Made by a program: the position numbers and the translations under genes. This document shows positions 1 through 4,973 of a stretch of DNA of 5,007 nt, in pieces (position 1 is the first letter of the stretch; each line of letters begins with the position of its first letter). The stretch is taken from assembly GCA_016293005.1 (NCBI GenBank), contig JAEDFA010000083.1:1-5007 (forward strand), in the 5' to 3' direction. The notes beneath the pieces are model-generated. The model had not been told where the DNA came from. It worked only from the letters and a program-made list of their open reading frames with translations, and searched no databases. This DNA comes from Treponema sp. GTDB taxonomy: Bacteria; Spirochaetota; Spirochaetia; Treponematales; Treponemataceae.

Positions 1-54
1 ACGAGCGTCTGGTTTACACCCAGAATGTCGGGAGTTCGATCCTCTCACTGCCCA
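1..54 (+). tRNA. tRNA-Val(UAC), 3' part, 5' end outside the window
   Basis: The anticodon arm (stem 8-12/20-24, TCTGG/CCAGA) has a 7-nt loop with anticodon TAC at 15-17, which reads GUA valine codons. A 5-nt variable loop (25-29, ATGTC) follows. The T arm has stem GGGAG (30-34) with CTCTC (42-46), one G-T pair, and loop TTCGATC. The 3' acceptor strand ACTGCCC is at 47-53 with discriminator A54. The 5' acceptor strand and most of the D arm lie before position 1, so the acceptor pairing cannot be checked. CCA is not encoded (55-57 are AAA), so the end must be added by a CCA-adding enzyme. The variable loop has G at tRNA position 46 and T at position 47. An open frame beginning at 25 runs through this gene into prfA but does not mark the real prfA start. 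Confidence 0.95.
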
Positions 55-89
55 AAACCTTCAGTAAAATCTGAAGGTTTTTTTATTTT
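54..89 (+). terminator. Intrinsic terminator of the tRNA-Val gene
   Basis: A perfect inverted repeat, AACCTTCAG (56-64) and CTGAAGGTT (71-79), has a 6-nt loop. It can be extended by two A-T pairs at the base and is followed by a run of T at 78-84 and more T to 89. It begins directly at the tRNA 3' end. It should separate tRNA transcription from prfA downstream. Confidence 0.92.
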
Positions 90-114
90 AAATCGACTTT
101 TATTCGTCATTTTT

Positions 115-153
115 TTTACTCTGATTGAAATTTTATATATATTACGGTATTTT
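115..153 (+). promoter_or_regulatory. Probable sigma-70-type promoter(s) of the prfA operon
   Basis: Two overlapping candidates are visible. One is TTTACT (115-120), a 17-nt spacer and TATATT (138-143). The other is TTGAAA (125-130), a 17-nt spacer and TATTTT (148-153). Each matches 9 of 12 consensus positions. Transcription would begin near 150 or near 160, giving a leader of about 10 nt or none. They lie after the tRNA-Val terminator, so some promoter for the operon is expected here. Which one is used cannot be decided from sequence. Confidence 0.5.
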
Positions 154-159
154 AATTCT

Positions 160-1248
160 ATGGACTTATTAAAAAAACTTGAAGACTGTCAAAACCGATA
201 CAAAGAAGTACAAAATCTTATTTTGGATCCAAACCTTGTAAAAGACCCTAAAAAATACAAAGACACAATGCGCGAAAACGGCTATCTAAGCGAACTCTGC
301 GCGCTCTACGACGAATACAAAAAAATTCTTCAGGGCATTAAAGATGCAAAAGAGATGATAACTTGCGAAGACGATGTCGAAATGAAAGAAATGGCTCGTG
401 AAGAATTAAAAGAATTAGAAGAACGCCAGCCAAAAATCGAAGAACAAATAAAATTAAAACTAGTTCCGCCAGATCCGCTCGATGAAAAAAACATCATTCT
501 CGAACTTCGTTCAGCAGCCGGTGGGGACGAAGCAACTCTTTTTGTGCGCGATTTATGGGAAATGTACTGCCATCTTGCAGACAAAAAAGGCTGGAAGACC
601 GAAGTAATGGAAGCGCAGGAAACAGAAGTTGGAGGTTTCAACAAAATCGTAACTTCAATAAGCGGAAAATTCGTTTACGGGACACTCCGCTGGGAATCAG
701 GCGTTCACAGAGTTCAAAGAGTTCCTGCAACAGAATCTCAAGGTCGGCTTCAGACATCAACAGTAACCGTAGCAGTTCTCCCGGAAGCCGAAGAAACAGA
801 AATTCAAATCAAAGACGGCGATGTACGAATAGATGTAATGCGTGCAGGTGGTCCTGGTGGTCAGTGCGTAAACACAACAGATTCAGCAGTTCGTCTCACA
901 CATATTCCAACAGGAATCGTCGTAATTCAGCAGGACGAAAAATCTCAGATTAAAAACAAAGAAAAAGCGTTCCGTGTTTTGCGTGCACGACTTTTCGATT
1001 TAGAAGAAAGCAAAAAACAGGCAGAACGAGCGGCTGCAAGGTCAAGCATGGTCGGTTCTGGAGCAAGATCAGAAAAAATCAGAACTTACAATTATCCGCA
1101 AGACAGAGTTACTGACCACAGAATCAACTACAGCCAGCACAATCTTCCGGGCTTCATGATGGGAGATATGGACGATATGCTCGACGCTTTAAATGTTTAC
1201 GCAAAAGAAGAACAACTTAAAGCAGATGTCACGGGGCTTTCAAATTAA
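160..1248 (+). CDS. prfA: Peptide chain release factor 1 (RF1)
   Basis: Class I release factor that recognises UAA and UAG stop codons in the ribosomal A site and triggers peptidyl-tRNA hydrolysis in the cytoplasm. The 362-aa product has the usual RF1 length and order: a helical, charged N-terminal domain (about 1-105), the codon-recognition region with the PAT tripeptide at 189-191 (RF1 type; RF2 has SPF), and the catalytic GGQ at 233-235 followed by CVNTTDSAVR. The C-terminal part holds the conserved TYNYPQDRVTDHRIN segment. PAT plus the VPATESQGR context separates it from RF2 and from short GGQ rescue proteins. The ATG at 160 gives MDLLKKLEDCQNRY, a normal RF1 start; the frame stays open to 25 but the added part reads through the tRNA and terminator. 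No Shine-Dalgarno sequence precedes the ATG (T/A-only bases 148-157). It is the first gene of a likely operon with prmC, whose product methylates Q235. Cys after GGQ, where many homologues have His or Ser, looks like a minor variant. Confidence 0.99.
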   Translation: MDLLKKLEDCQNRYKEVQNLILDPNLVKDPKKYKDTMRENGYLSELCALYDEYKKILQGIKDAKEMITCEDDVEMKEMAREELKELEERQPKIEEQIKLKLVPPDPLDEKNIILELRSAAGGDEATLFVRDLWEMYCHLADKKGWKTEVMEAQETEVGGFNKIVTSISGKFVYGTLRWESGVHRVQRVPATESQGRLQTSTVTVAVLPEAEETEIQIKDGDVRIDVMRAGGPGGQCVNTTDSAVRLTHIPTGIVVIQQDEKSQIKNKEKAFRVLRARLFDLEESKKQAERAAARSSMVGSGARSEKIRTYNYPQDRVTDHRINYSQHNLPGFMMGDMDDMLDALNVYAKEEQLKADVTGLSN

Positions 1249-1254
1249 AACTAA

Positions 1255-2157
1255 ATGACTGTAAAAGAATTTAAAACTCTTGGCGCAAAGCACCTGAAAG
1301 AATCTCCTTCAGCAATGCTTGATATTCAGGTTTTTCTTTCGCACTTTTTAAAAAAAGACAGAACTTTCATTCTTATGAACCAGGATTTTGAAATTCCCGG
1401 TGAAGCGCTTGAAAAACTTTTAGATGCCGTAAAAAAACGCAAAACAGGACTTCCGGTTTCGTACATAACAAATTCAAAAGAATTTTTCGGATACGATTTT
1501 TTTGTTACAGAAGATGTTTTGATTCCAAAACCAGACACAGAAATTCTTGTAATGCGCGCAATAGATTTAATAAAATCGGCAGTTAAATCTGGTGAAAAAA
1601 AAATTGAAATTCTTGATATCTGTTCTGGAAGCGGCTGCATCGGCATTTCAGTTTTAAAAACTTTGCAGAATGAATTTAAAAATCAGGCGGAATTCATAAT
1701 TTATTTTTCAGATATAAGCGAAAAAGCGATTGAAATTTCAAAAACGAACGCAAAACGCCTTCTTGATTCAGAACAAAATATTTTCTTTATAAAATCAAAT
1801 CTTTTTCAGAATATCAGTAAAGAATTCAATTTTATTCTGACAAATCCGCCGTACATTCCAAAAAAAATGGCTTTGGACCTTTTAAAAGACGGACGAAACG
1901 AACCTCTTATTGCGCTGAACGGAGATGTTACGCTTTCTGGAAATGATTCAGATTCTTCTGACGGGCTTGAAATCATACGAAATCTTGTTCCCGAAGCAAA
2001 AAATCACCTTAAACAAAACGGCTGCCTTTTAATTGAAACGGGAGAATACAACAGCCTTGAAACGCAAAAAATTTTAAAAGATTCAGGATTTTGCGATTTA
2101 AAAATTCACAAAGACTTTGAAGGTCAAAATCGGGTAAACGAAGGAATAAAAAAATGA
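1255..2157 (+). CDS. prmC: Peptide chain release factor N5-glutamine methyltransferase PrmC (HemK family)
   Basis: SAM-dependent enzyme that methylates the side-chain amide of the GGQ glutamine in RF1 and RF2, raising termination efficiency. The 300-aa product has the family layout. A helical N-terminal RF-binding domain covers about 1-75. The conserved LIPKPDTEILV segment is at 89-99. The SAM-binding loop ILDICSGSGCIG is at 119-130, and the acidic end of strand 2 is FSDIS at 151-155. The catalytic NPPY motif at 197-200 positions the substrate glutamine. The C-terminal DFEGQNRVNEG matches the family ending. It starts 6 nt after the prfA stop and has no close Shine-Dalgarno (nearest G-run is at 1233-1236, 18 nt upstream), so translation is probably coupled to prfA. 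The last 4 nt overlap the next gene. The loop after NPPY (about 220-236, rich in S, D, G) seems slightly longer than usual. An A9 run lies at 1595-1603. HemK is an older name given when it was mistaken for a haem-synthesis enzyme. Confidence 0.98.
   Translation: MTVKEFKTLGAKHLKESPSAMLDIQVFLSHFLKKDRTFILMNQDFEIPGEALEKLLDAVKKRKTGLPVSYITNSKEFFGYDFFVTEDVLIPKPDTEILVMRAIDLIKSAVKSGEKKIEILDICSGSGCIGISVLKTLQNEFKNQAEFIIYFSDISEKAIEISKTNAKRLLDSEQNIFFIKSNLFQNISKEFNFILTNPPYIPKKMALDLLKDGRNEPLIALNGDVTLSGNDSDSSDGLEIIRNLVPEAKNHLKQNGCLLIETGEYNSLETQKILKDSGFCDLKIHKDFEGQNRVNEGIKK
2141..2145 (+). promoter_or_regulatory. Ribosome binding site of the DTW-domain gene
   Basis: AAGGA lies inside the end of prmC, 8 nt before the ATG at 2154. 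It supports that start and the 4-nt ATGA overlap. The spacer is nearly all A (A7 at 2148-2154). Confidence 0.75.
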
Positions 2158-2858
2158 GTTACAGATGCCCAAAATGTTTCAGAACAGAACAATGCTGCCT
2201 TTGCAGTTACACAAAACAATTCGACCCTGAAGTAAAATTCGTTCTTTTAATGCACCCGAAAGAATCGAAAAAACAACGCACAGGAACCGGACGGCTCTGC
2301 AAAATTTCGATGAAAGACTGCGAGATAATAGAAGGAATTGATTTTTCACAGAACGCTCGCCTTCAAAATCTTTTAAACGACAGCCGGTATTTTCCAATTT
2401 TAATGTACCCCGGTCCAGATGCGATGAATGCAAAATCTGAAAAATTAAAATTGCAAATGAAATCAAATCCAAAAAAGAAAATTCTTGCAATTTTAATCGA
2501 CGGAACATGGTTCTGCGCAAGACAGATTATAAACAAAAACAAATATCTTTTAAATTTGAACAAAATGTCTTTTTCAAAAAATTACACGTCGATTTTTACA
2601 TTCAAAAAAGAACCTCACCCGGAATGCCTTTCAACACTCGAAACCTGCTATTATTTCATTCAGGAATTAAAAGAAAACGATTTTATAAATAAGAATATAA
2701 ACCCGGAACCGCTTATGAATGTTTTTAAACAGATGATAAAATTTCAACTTCAGGCGGAAAACGAACGAGTTTCTGGATTAAGACCGAATGTTCATGCAGG
2801 AAATTTCAGGTACACAAAACTAAAAGAAATCCCTGACTTTAAAATAGAAAAATATTAA
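2154..2858 (+). CDS. tapT: DTW-domain protein, probable tRNA-uridine aminocarboxypropyltransferase (TapT type)
   Basis: Enzymes of this family move the 3-amino-3-carboxypropyl group of SAM onto uridine, giving acp3U at position 47 of some bacterial tRNAs (E. coli TapT, formerly YfiP) or elsewhere in eukaryotes (DTWD1/2). The 234-aa product carries the family signatures in order. A Cys cluster C5-x2-C8-x6-C15-x-C17 probably binds metal. HPKE is at 34-37 and TGTGRL at 43-48. The name-giving D-x-T-W motif appears as DGTW at 116-119, after a hydrophobic strand (ILAILI). STLE is at 160-163. No signal peptide or membrane segment is seen, so it should be cytosolic. ATG 2154 overlaps the prmC TGA as ATGA and has an AAGGA 8 nt upstream, so it is very likely the third operon gene. 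The family is clear; position 47 and the actual tRNA substrates are inferred. The symbol is given by family membership, not proven orthology. Confidence 0.92.
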   Translation: MSYRCPKCFRTEQCCLCSYTKQFDPEVKFVLLMHPKESKKQRTGTGRLCKISMKDCEIIEGIDFSQNARLQNLLNDSRYFPILMYPGPDAMNAKSEKLKLQMKSNPKKKILAILIDGTWFCARQIINKNKYLLNLNKMSFSKNYTSIFTFKKEPHPECLSTLETCYYFIQELKENDFINKNINPEPLMNVFKQMIKFQLQAENERVSGLRPNVHAGNFRYTKLKEIPDFKIEKY

Positions 2859-2890
2859 AACTTTAATTTAGATTTTTGAGATTAAAAAAA

Positions 2891-4579
2891 TTATTCTGTA
2901 AAAGGAAGCACGCCCTGAATTTTGTATTCACCGTTTAAAGCGGCAAAAAGCGCTGTAAAAGTGTACCCCGACCAGCTGTATCCTAAAATTATTTCATCTG
3001 CAAAATCAAGGTCAAAAGAATAAACGGGCGACATAATGCTGAACACGACTATTCTTTTACCAGAATCTTTCAATGCGCGCGCGATTTTTGCACTTCTTTC
3101 ATTTGCAACACAAATAACGACAGTATCATAGCCTGACACCTGCTTTACGATATTATTGCACATCCATTCTGTTTCGTTCGGGCCAAGGTCAAAATTAAAA
3201 CGGAATTCTCCGCTGTTTGGGTAGCGTTTTTTGCCTTCTGAAAAAAATCTTGGAAACGAACCGCAAAGAAGAACTCTTCCAGCTTTTTCACGCGTAACCG
3301 GAAATTCTGTTTTTTTGTATAAAGTTATGCTTCTAAGAGCCTGTTCAAGAAAAAATTTTGCTCCGTCTTTATCTGGAATGAAATTTGAAATCATATCAGG
3401 ATTAGGATACAAGGGAGCGGCATTTCCGCCTTTAAAATAATCAAGTTTTGCCTTAATCACCCTATACGCTGAATCTTTTACTTTTTCTTTAAAAGAAGAA
3501 TCTCTTTTCATAAGGTCAAGATTATTCGTCCAAAGCGCTTCATTCAGTTTTGCCGTTGTACTTGAAATTATAATATTGTTTCCGGCTTCTACCGCCATTC
3601 TGAAAGCGTTTGAAAGAGAACCGGCATAAGTAGTTGCACCATTCATAACCATATCGTCCGTAATGATAAGACCTTCAAAACCAAGTTCACCGCGCAAAAG
3701 GTCAATCAAAAAGAATTTTGAAAGGCTTGCAGGCTCACCTGATTCATCAATTTGCGGAAAAGAAAGATGACCGCTCATAATTGCAGGAACTTTCTGTTTT
3801 ATAAGATATTTAAACGGAACTAATTCCCTGTTCTGAAAAGTTTTTAAATCAATATCGATTCTTGGAAGAAAAATATGAGAATCGTTGGCAGTATCTCCGT
3901 GACCTGGAAAATGTTTTGCAGTTGCAATAACACCTGCAGCCTCACTTCCTGCACTGAACGCCGAACCTAAAATTCCAGTCTTATCTGCATCGTCCCCGAA
4001 AGAACGAGTTCCGATTATGGTAGAATCATGATCTGTGTACAAATCTACGGCGGGAGCAAAATTCATATTAATTCCCAGAGCCTTTATTTCACGGCTGATA
4101 TAATAACCGCTGTACCACGCATCTAACGGATAACCGGAAGAACCAATTGCCATATTTCCAGGAGTGATTGCAGTATCTCCTTTTACATGCCGTATTGAAC
4201 CGCCTTCCTGATCAGTTGCAACAAAAAGCGGAATTTTAAAACGACCGCCTTGAGAACGCCTCTGAAGCGCTGAAATTGATTTTGCAACAAGATGAATATC
4301 GTCCGTATTCCACCCGAAAACCTTTACACTTCCAAGCCCGCGATTTACCCACTGAAACAAAAGATTTTCTGGCTCTGCACCTGCCCAACCGAACATAAGA
4401 ATTTGAGAATAAAGTTCTTCGTCTGTCATTCTGTCTGTAATTTCTAAAGCAAGAACATCGTTTGGAACATCAGACCAGAAATTTAAATCTTTGGGAAGAT
4501 TTTGTGGATGAATTGCATGAGGAATAAAAATAAAACAGAGCGAAATAAAAATCCGAACAGATTTTAAAAACTTTTTCAA
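2891..4579 (-). CDS. Exported glycoside hydrolase family 3 protein, NagZ-like beta-N-acetylhexosaminidase
   Basis: Predicted retaining hydrolase that removes beta-linked N-acetylglucosamine, for example from peptidoglycan fragments or chitooligosaccharides. The 562-aa product has an N-terminal signal-like segment (KK-FLKSVR followed by hydrophobic 10-20, probable cleavage near 22-26; no proper lipobox). A GH3 TIM-barrel follows (about 45-385) with DQEGG at 123-127, KHFPGHGDT at 222-230 and DSH at 233-235 (the Asp-His acid/base pair of the NagZ type). ITDDM at 306-310 puts the nucleophile at D308. A second alpha/beta domain (about 405-562) ends in GVLPF, as in two-domain GH3 proteins such as Bacillus NagZ. 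The start is TTG at 4577-4579: CAGG lies 8 nt upstream, an in-frame TAA lies further upstream, and the first internal Met (51) would remove the export signal. Its stop faces the DTW gene with a 32-nt gap. Export suggests action in the periplasm or outside the cell, unlike the cytosolic NagZ of enterobacteria. True substrate is unknown. Confidence 0.93.
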   Translation of the reverse strand: MKKFLKSVRIFISLCFIFIPHAIHPQNLPKDLNFWSDVPNDVLALEITDRMTDEELYSQILMFGWAGAEPENLLFQWVNRGLGSVKVFGWNTDDIHLVAKSISALQRRSQGGRFKIPLFVATDQEGGSIRHVKGDTAITPGNMAIGSSGYPLDAWYSGYYISREIKALGINMNFAPAVDLYTDHDSTIIGTRSFGDDADKTGILGSAFSAGSEAAGVIATAKHFPGHGDTANDSHIFLPRIDIDLKTFQNRELVPFKYLIKQKVPAIMSGHLSFPQIDESGEPASLSKFFLIDLLRGELGFEGLIITDDMVMNGATTYAGSLSNAFRMAVEAGNNIIISSTTAKLNEALWTNNLDLMKRDSSFKEKVKDSAYRVIKAKLDYFKGGNAAPLYPNPDMISNFIPDKDGAKFFLEQALRSITLYKKTEFPVTREKAGRVLLCGSFPRFFSEGKKRYPNSGEFRFNFDLGPNETEWMCNNIVKQVSGYDTVVICVANERSAKIARALKDSGKRIVVFSIMSPVYSFDLDFADEIILGYSWSGYTFTALFAALNGEYKIQGVLPFTE

Positions 4580-4587
4580 ATCAATAA

Positions 4588-4591
4588 CCTG
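4588..4591 (-). promoter_or_regulatory. Ribosome binding site that decides the TTG start of the GH3 gene
   Basis: On the - strand CAGG is followed by 8 nt and then TTG (4579-4577). No ATG or GTG is in frame between this TTG and the upstream in-frame TAA. It is a short match to the anti-Shine-Dalgarno, hence moderate confidence. Confidence 0.55.
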
Positions 4592-4612
4592 AACAATAAT
4601 TTTAAATTCAAA

Positions 4613-4641
4613 AAATTAACGATAACTTTTAAAGTTTTCAA
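4613..4641 (-). promoter_or_regulatory. Possible promoter of the GH3 gene
   Basis: On the - strand TTGAAA (4641-4636) is followed by a 17-nt spacer and TAATTT (4618-4613). The -35 is good and the -10 is weak (3 of 6). The predicted start near 4606 leaves a leader of about 27 nt. It sits just after the tRNA-Cys terminator, so the GH3 gene should need its own promoter in this gap of about 64 nt. Confidence 0.35.
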
Positions 4642-4643
4642 GT

Positions 4644-4671
4644 AAAAAAAAACCGGCTCAAAAAGAACCGG
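4644..4671 (-). terminator. Intrinsic terminator of the tRNA-Cys gene
   Basis: Read on the - strand, CCGGTTC (4671-4665) pairs with GAGCCGG (4659-4653), with one G-U pair and a T5 loop. Nine T (4652-4644) follow. It begins 3 nt after the tRNA discriminator base and separates the tRNA from the GH3 gene. Confidence 0.92.
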
Positions 4672-4674
4672 CGA

Positions 4675-4745
4675 AGGAGTCTAACAGAATCGAACTGTTG
4701 ATAATGGTTTTGCAGACCATGGCCTTACCACTTGGCGAAGACTCC
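4675..4745 (-). tRNA. tRNA-Cys(GCA)
   Basis: A complete 71-nt cloverleaf reads on the - strand. Acceptor GGAGTCT (4745-4739) pairs fully with AGACTCC (4682-4676). The D arm has stem GCC/GGC with GTGG in the loop. The anticodon stem is ATGGT/ACCAT, with loop CTGCAAA and anticodon GCA, which reads UGC and UGU cysteine codons. The variable loop is only 4 nt (TATC). The T arm is AACAG-TTCGATT-CTGTT. Discriminator U73 (4675) is the known identity base of tRNA-Cys and agrees with the anticodon. CCA is not encoded. Confidence 0.97.
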
Positions 4746-4757
4746 AAAAGATAATTT

Positions 4758-4786
4758 AATATAATACATTTTACTTTTTTTGTCTA
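4758..4786 (-). promoter_or_regulatory. Promoter of the tRNA-Cys gene
   Basis: On the - strand TAGACA (4786-4781, 5 of 6 to TTGACA), a 17-nt spacer and TATATT (4763-4758, 5 of 6 to TATAAT). Transcription would start near 4751, about 6 nt before the mature tRNA 5' end, a normal short 5' leader for RNase P processing. Confidence 0.75.
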
Positions 4787-4799
4787 TAGGAAATTTGGA

Positions 4800-4825
4800 A
4801 AATTAGCGACAGAAAATAAATTAGC
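4800..4825. repeat. Short direct repeat AAATTAGC x2
   Basis: AAATTAGC occurs at 4800-4807 and 4818-4825, offset by 18 bp. The second copy continues into the palindrome TTAGCTAA (4821-4828). It lies just upstream of the tRNA-Cys promoter in the divergent spacer. It may be a binding site or chance in A/T-rich DNA. Confidence 0.35.
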
Positions 4826-4836
4826 TAAAGGCTTTT

Positions 4837-4891
4837 CTGATTTTTTACCGCCACGATTTTATAAAAAAATTGCCTGATTTTTTTACCTGCC
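4837..4891. repeat. Imperfect direct repeat CTGA-T6/7-ACC(T)GCC
   Basis: The first copy at 4837-4852 reads CTGA, T6, ACCGCC. The second at 4874-4891 reads CTGA, T7, ACCTGCC. They are offset by 37 bp and differ by two single-base insertions. Both lie upstream of the candidate peroxiredoxin promoter. GC-containing ends flanking the T run make chance less likely than for pure A/T repeats. Function is not known. Confidence 0.5.
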
Positions 4892-4921
4892 TAAACATCC
4901 ATATTTACTTTTTGCCATAAT
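4892..4921 (+). promoter_or_regulatory. Possible promoter of the peroxiredoxin gene
   Basis: TAAACA (4892-4897, 4 of 6), an 18-nt spacer and CATAAT (4916-4921, 5 of 6). The predicted start near 4928 leaves about 46 nt of leader, which would contain the mini-ORF at 4949-4972. Confidence 0.35.
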
Positions 4922-4948
4922 TTCTCCAAAATAAATCCAGAGGTTTTT

Positions 4949-4972
4949 ATGAATATTAAGGAGTGGTATTAA
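4949..4972 (+). CDS. Possible 7-codon leader ORF (MNIKEWY) before the peroxiredoxin gene
   Basis: ATG at 4949 is preceded by AGAGG (4939-4943) with a 5-nt T spacer, a usable ribosome binding site. The ORF encodes seven residues and ends at TAA 4970-4972, one base before the peroxiredoxin ATG at 4974. The Lys-Glu codons AAG GAG are themselves the Shine-Dalgarno of the downstream gene, so ribosomes on the mini-ORF would cover that site and then end beside its start codon. That geometry would fit translational coupling or leader control. Such a short ORF can arise by chance and coding cannot be shown from one sequence. Confidence 0.3.
   Translation: MNIKEWY
4958..4963 (+). promoter_or_regulatory. 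Ribosome binding site of the peroxiredoxin gene
   Basis: AAGGAG, 10 nt before the ATG at 4974. It supports this start; the frame has a TGA at 4950-4952 and no other start codon between. Confidence 0.8.
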
Positions 4973-4973
4973 A

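Noticed and set aside
25..159. A 45-residue N-terminal extension of prfA starting at ATG 25
   Set aside because: The segment reads through the tRNA-Val T arm and the terminator hairpin. RF1 homologues begin as at the 160 ATG and have about 360 residues.
330..953. Antisense (330-644) and alternate-frame (555-953) open frames inside prfA
   Set aside because: Low-complexity Ser/Arg/Asn-rich translations with no recognisable family, fully covered by a highly conserved gene. They are shadows of its codon pattern.
1326..2692. Other open frames overlapping prmC and the DTW gene (1326-1646 -, 2179-2520 -, 2363-2563 -, 2507-2692 +)
   Set aside because: Each lies inside a gene with clear conserved motifs in another frame. 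No ribosome binding site or family resemblance was seen.
2861..2890. A/T hairpin TTTAAT...ATTAAA between the convergent genes as a bidirectional terminator
   Set aside because: Six A/T pairs only, a 13-nt loop and no T-run after it in the + direction. Too weak to call.
3231..3440. 69-aa + strand open frame inside the GH3 gene
   Set aside because: Antisense shadow of the GH3 C-terminal half, with no recognisable motif.
4760..4765. Perfect TATAAT on the + strand as a peroxiredoxin promoter
   Set aside because: No -35-like hexamer at 16-18 nt upstream (that area is the tRNA-Cys gene), and it would give a leader of about 200 nt. It overlaps the tRNA-Cys -10 on the other strand.
4810..4846. Hairpin CAGAAAA/TTTTCTG followed by T6 as a + strand terminator or attenuator
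   Set aside because: Seven mostly A-T pairs with a 16-nt loop, and no + strand transcript is evident upstream of it to be terminated.
4746..4973. A PerR/Fur-type operator or riboswitch before the peroxiredoxin gene
   Set aside because: No TTATAAT-N-ATTATAA-like palindrome and no recognisable riboswitch core or long stable structure was seen.
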